Positions 24,405-34,800 of a stretch of DNA of 64,000 nt are shown here, in pieces. This DNA comes from Polytrichum commune (taxonomy: Eukaryota; Streptophyta; Polytrichopsida; Polytrichales; Polytrichaceae). Both the position numbers and the translations under genes were made by a program. The stretch's first letter is position 1; the number at the start of each line of letters is the position of its first letter. The DNA lies in NCBI GenBank assembly GCA_950295325.1, contig OX485806.1:36830001-36894000 (forward strand). The letters run 5' to 3'. Below the pieces are notes generated by a model. It was not told the DNA's origin, did not search any database, and saw nothing but the letters and a program-made list of their open reading frames with translations.

Positions 24405-25219
24405 TATTGTGCATAAAGTATGGTCTTGGAGAACACGGTGCCCATTTTCAAGTTCCTCATCTGTGATCTCCCAAGCCCTTGCCTCGTTCTCGGCCAAGAA
24501 GTATGCGATGAGCTAATTGACGAGAATGGTGTGCCAATGCCCAAGTTTGGTGGTCGAGGCGGAGGGCAACATTTCCTCAAGGTCTTGAGGTCCAGGTTGT
24601 GGCTAGAAGCCCCCCTATTGAAGGGAGTCCCCCACGGGAGCTGGCCAACTCTGGAGAACACCCTCCTCATCGACGACAACACCGCCAAGAGCCTTCTTTG
24701 TCCCCTCCTATTCTTTCACCGTTGCTCTCATTTTCTTGCATCTGCATGTTATGCACTTTACGAGCGCCCATCCCAAACCGCCCCTCCTTAATTTACCCAC
24801 TCCACTCTGTCTATGATATTGTTTCACAGGTCGCTCCACGCTCGTTTGGTGACTGACCCTCCTTGACTTCTTCATTGGAGACGCACACAACTCAAGGTTG
24901 CATCTTCCGAGTCCGATCGTTGTTTGGCCCTCCGGAGAAGTGCAAGACATTCTCTCTTGCAGATGCCTTTGTATTCCACTACAATACCACTTCGTACAAT
25001 TCGGGAGCGCGTTTGGACATATTGAAGAACGACACATATTCGAGGCCAGTCAACAAACTTGGCTATAGTTGTGGGCCGGAGATTTTCAAAGCTATAGAGG
25101 CCATTGGAGCATTACAGAGAGAAGCCACTGTAAAAGATAAGGACATGGCCACGAGAAAAAATATAGTGGGACGTACTAGTGGGACTATAAACGCCTACGG
25201 ACTCCCTAAATGTGTGTAG
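24405..25219 (+). pseudogene. Truncated HAD-type cargo gene of element 1
   Basis: The first segment (about 24,417-24,700) encodes the C-terminal half of the FCP1-like HAD domain, ending TLENTLLIDDNTAKSLL, and parallels VRPTRENTLMVDDSAAKNML in the element-2 copy (30,546-31,366). The catalytic N-terminal part (DLNG) is absent, replaced by array sequence. After an intron-like gap, CACAG/GTCGCTCC at about 24,831 matches the splice acceptor GCAG/GTTGCTCC of element 2. The last segment carries YNSG, GYSCGPEIFKAIEAIG and a charged helix, parallel to the element-2 exon at 29,562-29,893. The segments lie in different frames with stops between, so I read a degenerate relic. The gene's 3' end faces the element terminus, as in element 2. 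Confidence 0.65.
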
Positions 25220-25556
25220 GGGTAGAGCATAGTGCTTGGTTATCCATTCTATTTGAAGGTCTTCAAGACATTAATGGTATTTCCATTATGTTTGTATTTC
25301 AAACCCGTTGAATAGATTCAATTTCCAATCATTCTCCACATCTTCCTGTCCATTAGCAACAATTTGTCATTTTATACACATATGTTTTCATGTATGATTC
25401 ATTTTTTAGTTCACTTTGATGCATTTATGTTGATGATTATATCCAATGTTATACATATGGTATTTTAATGTTGTTAACATTGGCTCAAATTTGAAAACCA
25501 CGTCCTTGAATAGTCTCAAAATCATCAAAAAGTCTCCGATTACCGAATATAGTGTT

Positions 25557-25830
25557 CTATTATCATGTTGTAAAAAACCACGTTATTTTTTTAAATGAAT
25601 TAAGTGACATAACAAATCAGGTTCCACATTAGGAAGCTACCGCAAATAGCATATCATTAGACAAGACATGTTCCCACTATGCAACCTATGCACATCTGGC
25701 CAAATAACATGTGCCTCCACCTATTATCAAGCTATTAAAAACAAACACATCAAAATCTACGAACTAATCAACATAACAAAGGAGTACACACACTAGCAAC
25801 CACACTATTAGCCCACCCTTCAACACAATT
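25557..25830 (+). repeat. ~170-bp tandem repeat, right of giant element 1
   Basis: The array interrupted at 14,656 continues here with the same landmarks (CCGCAAATAGC at 25,640, CCACTATGCAACCTATGCACATC, CTACGAACTAATC). Confidence 0.8.
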
Positions 25831-25910
25831 TTAACCTAATGAATGCAAACAAAACTAAAGACAAAACGCTTGAAACATCATACCCTAATGGCTCCTCCCA
25901 CTTACATTCT

Positions 25911-26166
25911 AAAGAATATCTTCCTCTTGCATACTAAAATATAAACACATGACAGTTGCCATTAGTACACTCGGAAATATCTTCCTCTTGCATACTAAAA
26001 TGTAAACACATGACAATTGCCATTAGTACACTCGGAAATATCTTCCTCTTGCATACTAAAATGTAAACACATGACAGTTGCCATTAGTACACTCAGAAAT
26101 ATCTTCCTCTTGCATACTAAAATGTAAACACATGACAGTTGCCATTAGTACACTTGGAAATATCTT
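25911..26166 (+). repeat. 61-bp tandem repeat, about four copies
   Basis: The unit contains GACAGTTGCCATTAGTACAC, TCGGAAATATCTTCCTCTTG and CATACTAAAATGTAAACACA. Copies are nearly identical, so the expansion is recent. No gene is associated; the frame 26,078-26,281 merely runs through the last copies. Confidence 0.9.
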
Positions 26167-26494
26167 GCTCTCGCCAAAATATCTAAATTTTAAGGTTTGT
26201 GTGATTTGGGTATCTATCACACCTGTGGCTTTTCAAAAGTTATTAGATATTTTGTGGTTGTTACAAATGGTCATTGGATAACCATTTGTAATGTATGGGA
26301 ATTTGTTTTCGGCTAGGATGGTTTTGTTTGCTCTATGTGTTTTGTTGATGGATGTGTGTAGGTTACGGATGGCTCCGTCGTGGGTTGCACAAGGATTAGT
26401 TGCTAGCCAATATGGGGTGGTGCGGACAATGCATATTATTGGGGTCGGGATTTCTTTATCTTTTCTCGGGGATATGTATTGCTAACCCTGCTAT

Positions 26495-26888
26495 CACTAT
26501 AAGAAAACGTTGTTTTTTTAGACGTCAAAGAAAACGGCTGTGCACGTTCGCTTTGACATAGAAGTTCTTCTCCGGGACGTCACCTAAAATCCGTCATGTC
26601 AGACAGGAAAAAAACGCCCCATAGACATGTGAAAACATGGCCAATTTCAGCATGTTTTTATGTGACGTCACATAAAACATGGTGTTCCATAATGTCCACG
26701 TAGAGACACGTGGAGGGCACGTGGACTCCACGCAAGCAAGTTTTTTGCGGGCAGTGCCACGACGTGAGTTTTTTCATTCGTTCCCTTGCTGACGTGGGGT
26801 GTCGCGTGGACCCTCTTGAAATGACGTGGAATGTGAGGTTTCTGACGTGTCATTCATTGTTGCTGATGTGGAGATTGCATTACGTGGT
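26495..26888. repeat. Left subterminal region of the CACTA element
   Basis: Many copies of ACGTC/GACGT, GACGTGG and ACGTGGA-type motifs in both orientations follow the terminus. Such repeats are the usual binding sites of CACTA accessory transposase proteins. The region is cut at 26,888 by the reverse LTR-like element and resumes at 54,622. Confidence 0.7.
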
Positions 26889-27229
26889 TGTGAGGCCAAA
26901 CCACCCACCCTTAAGCATCCTAGTCCGGGTGAGGGAATGGGTATCACACTCATGTTCACATAACTTCCTCTTGCCAACTTCATAAAACTCCATTTGAGCT
27001 TCCATCAATTCTTGCACACCAGTTTATTCCATAATACGAGTACAAGCATTAAAAAATGCTATTCTCCAATGGTTCACTTCCTCCTACACTAATTCACAAC
27101 CACACCCACATCCCTACTAAGAGCTTATTCCTTTGTGCCACCTTCTTGCTAATTGGGATCTCTCCCCCTTAATGCAATAGTAGTTAAGCCCTCATTCACT
27201 CCTACCCTAAGCCTCCAAGTTTAGCCAGT

Positions 27230-27892
27230 TGCTAATTAGTAGCCTTCTCTAAGTGCCCAGCTGCTAATTCCAGCCTTCTCTAGTAACCAGCTACTAATTC
27301 CAGCCGCCTCTAAGTACCCAGCTGCTAATTCCAGCCGCCTCTAAGTACCCAACTGCTAATTCCAGCCGCCTCTAAGTACCCAGCTGCTAATTCCAGCCTT
27401 CTCTAGTAACCAACTACTAATTAGTAGCCTTCCCCAAATAACCAGCTACTAATTCCAGCCGCCTCTAAGTACCCAGCTGCTAATTCCAGCCTTCTCTAGT
27501 AACCAGCTACTAATTAGTAGCCTTCTCCAAGTAACTAGCTGATAATTCCAGCCTTCTCTAGTAACCCACTAACTAATTAATAGCCTTATTTTAGTAACCA
27601 GCTACTAATTAATAGCCTTCTCCAAGTAACCAGCAACTAATTCCAGCCTTCTCTAGTAACCCACTAACTAATTAATAGCCTTATTTTAGTAACCAGCTAC
27701 TAATTAATAGCCTTCTCCAAGTAACCAGCAACTAATTCCAGCCTTCTCTAGTAACCCACTAACTAATTAGTAGCCTTCTCTTAGTAACCAGCTACTAATT
27801 CCAGCCTTCTCTAGTAACCAACAACTAATTCCAGCCGCCTCCAAGTAACCAGCTGATAATTCCTAGCCTTCTCTAGTAACCAACTACTAATT
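27230..27892 (-). repeat. ~30-bp minisatellite inside copy E
   Basis: About twenty imperfect units of the type CAGCTACTAATTCCAGCC plus TTCTCTAGTAAC, some in higher-order pairs. It occupies the same place as the 43-bp array of copy A but has a different unit. Confidence 0.85.
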
Positions 27893-28018
27893 AGGCGGTG
27901 TTGTGGTTGCAAGTGTTGGCATCGCAATAGGGGTATAGGTCCTTTGGGGTTTGCCATTTGTTGTATGTATGGTTATTTGTTGTAGTCCATTGACATAGGT
28001 ATCATGTGACTGTTCTTT

Positions 28019-29041
28019 TTATTCCGTTATGGTCGGTAGATTGTTTTTGTTTGTGATCCAGTATTTTGTATATGGGATATTGTCGAGGGTCCTTAAGTAT
28101 GTTGTTGGGGGGAGGGGGTAGAGGGGGGATGGGAGGGTTTGGGGGTGTACGGGAGGAGTCGGTAGGTGAGGTAGAATGTTATGGTGTCTTAGTATATATT
28201 TGTCTTTGAGGGATCTGGGCAGATGGTGTCGTTGGCATGGTAGGGAGCATTCGTGGTTACAGGGAGGTTGGCAAAATAGTTGATTAGTAATGTTTAATGC
28301 ACTTTGGATGAGTTTGGAGGGGGTGGAGTGGTAGATTTTGAATTCATCTAGGTTCATTAGTGTGGAGCCATTAGGCATGGTAATTTGGTCTAGTGTTGTT
28401 ATATTATGTATGAGCAATTTGTGTAATAGTTTAAGTGAGGTGTTGGGGTTTAGACCCTGTAGCATTTGTGCTTCTTGCATCCATGCGTTTTCGAGTGGGG
28501 ATGGATGTAGGAGGAAGTTGTTTATTGTACTTTTAAGGTGGATTCCGGCTTTATGCTTGAGCAGAAATAGTGTTCTAGTGATAGGTGATCTAACACAGTG
28601 GTGGTATTTAATACGGGTAATTTCTTTAGAACCTCCGTATTTTGCAAGTATAAATTGTATTAAGCCGGTATAAATTTTCCCAATACGGCCTTTGTCGTTA
28701 AGGGCATTTTGTAGTTGCTCTCCAATACACCGTAGATAGGCATTTTGTAGTGAAAATGCTTCAATTCCAATTAGGTTGCGGGGGAGTTGTGTAGCGATAT
28801 TAGATGTGCATTTGGGTATTCCGCATATTGTTTTATGGAGTGCGATGATCTTTTTGTCAAGTTTTTTTATGGCTGGTATGGAGTATGGTACTGCATAAAA
28901 GCTATATGCTATTCCAGCGCGTATGACTGTATCAGCCATGTTGATTTTTTGTTTCATAGTGGCTGGGCATGCTACGAGGGCTTGACATTGTTTGGTTATT
29001 TTAGCTGTAGTGGTATTTATTTGTGTTTTCCACTTGAGTGA
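28019..29041 (-). pseudogene. LINE ORF2, C-terminal RT thumb and tail
   Basis: This frame continues the reverse-transcriptase protein that stops abruptly at the giant-element insertion near 45,192. Read across the insertion with one TGGT copy, ..YLGINLAP joins directly to SLKWKTQ.. in frame. The segment contains the conserved post-RT block with AYSFYAVPYS and AYLRCIGEQLQNAL, and a Cys cluster CQPPCNHECSLPC near the end that may be a zinc knuckle. It is about 340 residues long and ends with TITE before the stop at 28,019. It is separated from its own promoter and start by 16 kb of foreign DNA. Confidence 0.85.
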
Positions 29042-29045
29042 TGGT

Positions 29046-29110
29046 AACACTATATTCGTTAAATTGAGACTTTTTGGGCATTTTGAGACATTCATAGAAA
29101 TAAGAACAAG
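29046..29110 (+). repeat. Left terminus of element 2
   Basis: Terminal AACACTATATTCGTTAAATT, then GAGACTTTTTGGGCATTTTGAGAC: two direct GAGAC boxes about 19 bases apart. The MITE at 5803 (GGGAC/GAGAC) and the right end of element 1 have the same box layout at their cargo-gene ends. Confidence 0.85.
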
Positions 29111-29460
29111 GATAAATGGAACACATATTGGTGAAAGTTGTAAGATGCGAACACTTTGAAGCGGTTGTTTAGACCAAGAACCCCATTAATAACTCATATT
29201 TGTGATGGTTTAGGGTGGGCAATCGAAACCTTAGACCAAATTGAAGGGGACATCTTAAAACATTCATATTAATGTACACAAAATATGAGAGCTTGTAATG
29301 TATGGTTTAGGTAGGGCACTCCAAACCATAGATCTTATTGAAGGGGAAATCTTAAAACATTCATATTAATGCACACAATAAGGCACTCCAAACCTTAGAC
29401 CATATTGAAGGCAAAATCATGTGACACTTATATTATTGCAAGAAGAAAAACATACAAAGT
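29111..29460. repeat. Left subterminal ~110-bp repeats
   Basis: About three diverged units with GGTTTAGG, CCAAACC.TAGA, TTGAAGG and ATCTTAAAACATTCATATTAATG landmarks. The first part is shared with the MITE at 5803. A degenerate palindrome (GTTTAGGGTG / ATCGAAAC) is at about 29,205. Confidence 0.7.
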
Positions 29461-29561
29461 ATGGCACGTAAAATGCATAGCATGCTAACACCACACATCC
29501 ATTGGATAGTACGACCCAAAATCATATTGCCTATGGTCCAAAACCCTACACCTACTATGGC

Positions 29562-29893
29562 CTATGTAGCCTCGGAGACTGCCTCTATCTCTTTTGTTTT
29601 TTTTTCTTTTGCCTCTTTTACTTTTGCTTCTTTTTCTTTTGCTGCGGCTTCTTTTGCTCGCATTGCTTCAACATTCCTGAAAATCTCCGCCCCGCGACTA
29701 TAGCCATTCTTAGGGTGACCGCCATCAATAACACATTTTGGATTCCGTCGGCCGCCCGAATTATACGACGAAGAATTCGAATACGATGAAGTGGATTGTC
29801 TTGCATTTCTAGTCCTGGAGTAGAAACGCTCCAACTCGACGGACATACTAGACCGCATAGGTTTACGAGAGGGAGCAACCTGCAACGCGTCAA
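29562..29893 (-). CDS. Cargo gene C-terminal exon with charged helix
   Basis: Minus-strand exon inferred to begin at acceptor GCAG/GTTGCTCC (29,893) and to end at the stop near 29,562. It encodes VAPSRKPMRSS, a Ser/Tyr/Asn-rich stretch with SSYNSGG, then GYSRGAEIFRNVEAMRAKEA and a Lys/Glu-rich helix. The acceptor and the YNSG and G-EIF blocks recur in element 1 (24,831-25,219), which is the main evidence that this is a real conserved exon. Function unknown. It is probably the last exon of the HAD-containing transcript or of a small separate gene. Confidence 0.55.
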
Positions 29894-29945
29894 TGCAAGA
29901 CCACATGTGTTAGTTTAGGGAGGAAGACCCAAACGTGTCACACGT

Positions 29946-30350
29946 TCATTTTTTAAATGCGGGATGATTGTAATGCGCGGTTAACCATGTGAAGGGGGGG
30001 GGGTTCACCTTGTCACCGGGGGCGTTCCCGTCGGAGTCGGCGAGGAGGGGCAATGCGTCCCGCAAAGGAATAGGAAGGGTGCCGCTCTTCGTAGGCCGAG
30101 CATCCATCCGCAGCCGCCGTTGAGGTGTACTACTGCCGCCGGGCCGAGAGGGGGACGTCTGGACGCATTTGCGATTTATGCCCTTGAGCGGCGACGGGGA
30201 CGAAGATCGCCGGAAGATTTGCTTGGGTGGGGGGCTATCGACGACGCCGGCGTCAAGAGGCTCTTTGGAGTAGTCAATGGTTGACGCGGCGTCGTAAACG
30301 GTCTCGTAGAAGAAGCTCCCCAACTCCGACTCGCTGACGATGTCAATCGA
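29946..30350 (-). CDS. Cargo gene exon, Ser/Pro-rich, unknown function
   Basis: Minus-strand frame of about 135 residues with no ATG at its beginning; an acceptor-like TTTTTTGCGCTAG precedes it. It encodes an acidic start (DIVSESELGSFF) and a basic Ser/Pro-rich middle (IFRRSSSPSPLKG, PSRPGGSSTPQRR). No domain recognised. GC content is clearly higher than the surrounding introns, which supports a coding exon. The connection to neighbouring exons is inferred. Confidence 0.4.
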   Translation of the reverse strand, partial: SIDIVSESELGSFFYETVYDAASTIDYSKEPLDAGVVDSPPPKQIFRRSSSPSPLKGINRKCVQTSPSRPGGSSTPQRRLRMDARPTKSGTLPIPLRDALPLLADSDGNAPGDKVNPPPFTWLTAHYNHPAFKK

Positions 30351-30463
30351 GGGCTCCAAACGCTAGCGCAAAAAAGGAAACGAAACAAAACCCAAGGGAG
30401 GAGGGTTTGATAGAGCGCGTGAAAATCAAGATACATATGAAGCATATATTACACAAAATGAAC

Positions 30464-30515
30464 GGGCGCGCGCGCACACACACACACATACACACACACA
30501 CACATACATGCATAC
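30464..30515 (+). repeat. CA-rich microsatellite
   Basis: GCGCGCGC followed by ACACAC and ACATAC repeats in the gap between two cargo exons. Confidence 0.9.
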
Positions 30516-30545
30516 ATACATACACATACAAACACACGTAGTGTC

Positions 30546-31366
30546 TCAAATGAGCTTGTTAAATTTCGCGTGAGATAACAACTCTCTGTACAAATGGTCT
30601 CGTGGATCCAAGTATCTCTCGCCTATCGGATTGTTCCTAACAAAATTGTTTACGGGCAGTCCACTTCCGCAGAGCGCCTGCAGGTATTTACCAAGGTCTA
30701 ACAAAAATCGGTCCCGGACCTTCTCGACCGTCCACGTAGGGCAAACTATGAGGTTGGCCGTCGGGTTCAACATGTTCTTTGCGGCGCTGTCGTCCACCAT
30801 GAGCGTATTCTCCCGGGTGGGACGGACGTCGTAAGGGACGCCTATCAAGGACGGTCGTTGGTCCCAAAAAATGGGCTTCAAGACCTTGAGGTATTGGGGG
30901 GAAGCGGGGTTGTTTGGTTTTTTGACGACTTTGCTTTCCGGTGTGTACAATATTCTACAGGCTTCCTGTGCTAGGACCATGCAGGGGGGCTCGATGCCCT
31001 TGAAGATGAACTCCACGACGGCATTGGTGTTCTCGGCCGTCATGGAGCTCCAAACGACCACCCACCATCGTTGTTGGGCCAGCTGGAGGAAGGTCCGAAG
31101 CCACGGGCGGAGGTGAACTAGCTTGCTCTTTATGAACGTGGGCGGGCCGTCGTAATTCGCGTCCTCGGGCTTGCAAAAGGGCACCGTGGGGGTCCTCGGG
31201 CAATGAATGCATTGGACGAGGAACCCGTTCAGGTCTAACACCAGGAATCGTTTCTTCGGCCGCGGGGGCGGGGCGGGTAAAACCGGGGGTGCCGCCGCAC
31301 TGCCCTCTCCGCTCCTTGGAGAAGAGCGTCGGGGAGCCGCTACGCTATGCTCCGAGCCCTGCGGAT
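30546..31366 (-). CDS. FCP1-like HAD-domain protein or exon
   Basis: It encodes a HAD fold of the FCP1/NLI-interacting-factor type. Motif I is FLVLDLNGFL (DLNG at 31,224-31,235), motif II VVVWSSMTAENTN, and the last acidic motif NTLMVDDSAAKNMLNP (VDDS at 30,786-30,797). In active FCP1 phosphatases motif I is DxDxT/V; here the second Asp is Asn, so catalysis is doubtful. The frame lacks an ATG near the domain and is open to an acceptor CCGCAG/GGCTCG at about 31,366. The preceding methyltransferase exon can end at donor GAG/GTAATG in the same phase, so this domain may be spliced onto that protein. Element 1 keeps a truncated copy. Confidence 0.65.
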
Positions 31367-31861
31367 ACGATCGAGAGAAAACGGTGGGCGACTTATGTCA
31401 TGCTATGTCCAAACGAAGCATTTGAAGAAACGAGTGTTCTCGGTGCAAACAGAAAACCATTTGATTCATTTTGGAGGGGGTGCAACAAGGGACACAAGAG
31501 AGGCAAGAGCATACAACATACATTCAAACACAGGATACAAGTATATAGGAGTAAAAAATGGCGATTATATTGTATACAATGCTCTATGTACATCTTGATT
31601 GGGGGGAGCCGCGTTGAACGATGCGTTTAAACTAGCCTACTTCTACATCTAGCAAAAATTGAAGAGACGGGCCGCCGTGATGAAGACTTCGTCGCAAGCC
31701 GGGGGGTATGTGGACGAATGAATGGTCGGGGGGATGTGGCGAAGGGCGCGAGTGCCGGGGGGGGAGACGTGTGCGTGAGTTTAGGGTAGCTAGGGGACAC
31801 GACCAAGGCAAGAAGACAAAGACCCAGGGAGTTTGGGTCGACCGACCCAAACTGAGTGGGG
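31367..31861. other. Probable intron with one palindrome
   Basis: Lower-GC sequence between the HAD exon and the methyltransferase exon C. A 22-bp palindrome (GTTTGGGTCG, AC, CGACCCAAAC) is at about 31,828-31,849. Flanking donor- and acceptor-like sites are in matching phase. Confidence 0.5.
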
Positions 31862-34800
31862 TCAGTGCATTACCTCGCCTTGGTCGTGCCTTGACGACGT
31901 GGATGCCGTCACCGCGTGCGCTGCCCCACCTCTGTCACCGCCGCCTCCGACGACGACGTCAGCCGCAACCTGCTCCTGCAAAGGCTGACTGTCAGGCCTT
32001 TGTCCAAACCCAACCTCTGCATGCGCATCATGCATTGGTTCATCGACTGGGTTAGGAGTAGAGGTATCACCAGGCCCTTGCGGGCCTTCAACATCTAGCA
32101 TGGGCTCGTCCACCGGGGTCTGGTCGGGGACGGGGTTTGGGTCGGCCGACCCAAACCCTGCTGCTTGGCGAGCGTCGCTCTGGGACGCTGCGACGTCGGC
32201 ACTGTTTGGGTCGGACGACCCAAACATGTGGGGGTCGTCCCGCTGGTGGTGTGGGGGCAAGAGGATGGGAGGCCGGAGCGGCGGGGGTGCCAACGAGCTG
32301 GAAGCTCCGGGGACGCGCCAAAGGTTGGGGTCGTCCACCTGCTGGACGGGCGCGTAAGGGCGGGCGTGCGGCTGCAGCAAATGCGCGAAGCTGAAGGACT
32401 GCTGCGGCGCCGGCCGCGGGCGGATATCCTGTGGAGGGAAGCCTGCGGGCAAGTGAGGGAATGAACTCGGGGGAGCCATCACCAATCCCTGCGCCAGCAT
32501 GCCCTGGATCACTTGCATGATCAGGTCCGCTTGGGACGGAGGTGGGGCCATCGCCCTTTGCCGCTCCTGCTCCAACAGGAGAGCCCTCAACTCTGCTACT
32601 TCGTTGCGGACCGAGGGCTCCTCGGCGGCGGCCTTTTGCAATCGGACGCGTTGCTCCTCGTCCCGGAGCATCTTCGCGTTGGCCTCCTCCACGGTGAGGA
32701 CCTCGGGTTTCACCCTCACCATCCCAGCGAACGCTGTGGGGGAGGCAGGATCTGACCTCAGCCTCTTCGCGAGCTCCATGTCGTCCTCGTCCTCGGAGCT
32801 TATGGCGATCGTCTCCTCCACCACATAGTCGCTGTATAATTTCTTCCCTTTCAGCATTGGCCGCTCCCTGAAGGTGGCCGTCGCGTCCCTCGAATACATG
32901 TCCTTCACGTCGGCCACCATTAGGACGGGCACTAGCTTGCTCTGCGGCGTGGCAAGCCGCATGGCCTTCTTCCGCTGAGGGGCCTCGGATTCTTGAGTGA
33001 ATCCTGTTGCCCCTTCCTCCACCTCCCCCTCCACTTTCTCTGCTTCCTCCTCCTCCTCCCCCTCCTCCCCCTCATCTGCAACATCGCCACCTGCTCCCAT
33101 TGACGGATTGCCCGGATGCAACCCGATGAGCGGCTCTGGCAATTGAACGGGGGCGCGCATGGCGAATTCACCCGGGTTGATTCGCCTCGCCATATCCAAA
33201 GGATTCTCGCCCCCCTCGATGATCTCTTCGAGGTAGGATCCGGGTATCCAGTCGAGGATGTCCATTCTCTTGGCCAGCGCCTTCTGGGTCCTATAGAATT
33301 GAACATCGGCATCCTCCACATAGGAGTAGATGTTCAACCCAGACATCTGCACAATCAAAATCAATACTTAGCATCACCAAATGAACAAATAATGGAAAAT
33401 GACATCCAAAACAAAATAAGAATAGTTAGTTTGGGTCGAGCGACCCAAACTAGGTATGCCCATAGTTTGGGTCGCTCGACCCAAACAATGCATGCCCATA
33501 GTTTGGGTCGCTCGACCCAAACCGTCCGTATAGGTTCTTTAGGGTTTTTTGCTTACCATGGCTGCGAAAACCGGTTTGGAGCCCCCGAAGACGTTGAAGA
33601 TGCAGTCCCCTCTCTTCGTGAGGGTCCTCATCATCCGCAGGTAGAACTCCATGCGCAGCTCATCCGCGGGGTAGTTGGCGTACTTCGCCTCGTCGTACAA
33701 GCTTCTGCTGGAGCCCAACCCTTCTTGGACTTGGAAGAGCTTCTCCATCCTGGCTATGGGATGGTTTGGCACCTTAATCAGCTCAGCTTTGTACACGAAG
33801 TACAAGCACAGCACGTTGACGATCTTCGTCTTCTTGTCTTTCAGCGTGCTGTACGCCCCCTCCGCCGGTGCAACAACGTAGTGAGATTTTGAGACGGCGT
33901 ACTCTGGCTGCAATTTCCGCACGATCTCGTACACCTGCTCTGCCCTCTTGTCCTCGACAATCCACAGCCAGACGTCGACCTCCCTGAATTTGGGGCTGCC
34001 GTAATCCACAAACTTCGTGAAGAACGGCTCGTAGAATGGGGTGCTCATTGTCCCCTCGAATGAGGCTCCAGGGATGTTCCTGAAGTCTATCATTCCGAAG
34101 GGGAAGTGGTCCCCGGCTTTTGTCCTGATAGCCTTCCTGGCATCAGAGCCCGGCCATCCTTGGATCTTGAGGGGCTCAAGGGTGACCAAGTTGAAGTAGG
34201 CGTCGCCCTCGAAGCTGACGATCTTCTTCTCCTTTATAAAGTTGGAGAAGGCACGCGCGGAGTGTTCGGGAAGCGCCCGGTTCCTCCCCCCCTTCACAAG
34301 CTTGGACTTCAGGAAGTCGTCTCCCGCCTCCCTGATGAGTGCCGCCATTGACGCACTGGTGAACTTGTAGTCGGCTTTGAATGCCCTCCAGTGCGCCTCG
34401 TCGACCTCTCCATCCACTATGAGCTTCCTTTCCGGCACCAGCTTGTGCAGCTCCTGGACGATGGTCGTCTTCTTTTTCCTATTCTCCGTCCATTCCTTCA
34501 TGGTGTAGCATGAAGGGACGAAGATTTTGGGCTTGATGAAGACGATCTTCGGGTGGACCCAACATCTCTTCGCCGTCGGCTGCACGTGAAGGATGTGGGA
34601 CGCCGCCTTTCCCATCTCTGTCTCCGAGAGACCTTGAAGAGACCTGAAAAACTCCCTCACAAGAGGCTTCATTTGCTTGAAGCGCGCAGTCTGGTTGAAG
34701 AGCATGCTTGTGTCGGGATCCATGAGGTCCCCCGTCTCGTGTTTCTCGAAAACACTCTCCCATCTCCCCCACACGGAGTCAGACGCTGTGATCAAATAAA

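Larger units (their letters stand above)
14657..25556. mobile_element. Giant 4-bp-TSD transposon, element 1 (10.9 kb)
   Basis: Termini are AACACTATATTCGTTAATCG on the left and, in reverse, AACACTATATTCGGTAATCG on the right. The 4-bp TSD is CTAT (14,653-14,656 and 25,557-25,560). The flanking 170-bp tandem repeat continues on both sides. Next to the right end is a broken plus-strand gene (24,405-25,219) homologous to the HAD and C-terminal exons that sit next to the left end of element 2, so the elements are relatives in opposite orientation. The interior is filled by palindrome arrays and inverted arms and carries an LTR-like insertion at 19,488-20,569. No transposase is recognisable, so I infer non-autonomy. 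Confidence 0.85.
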
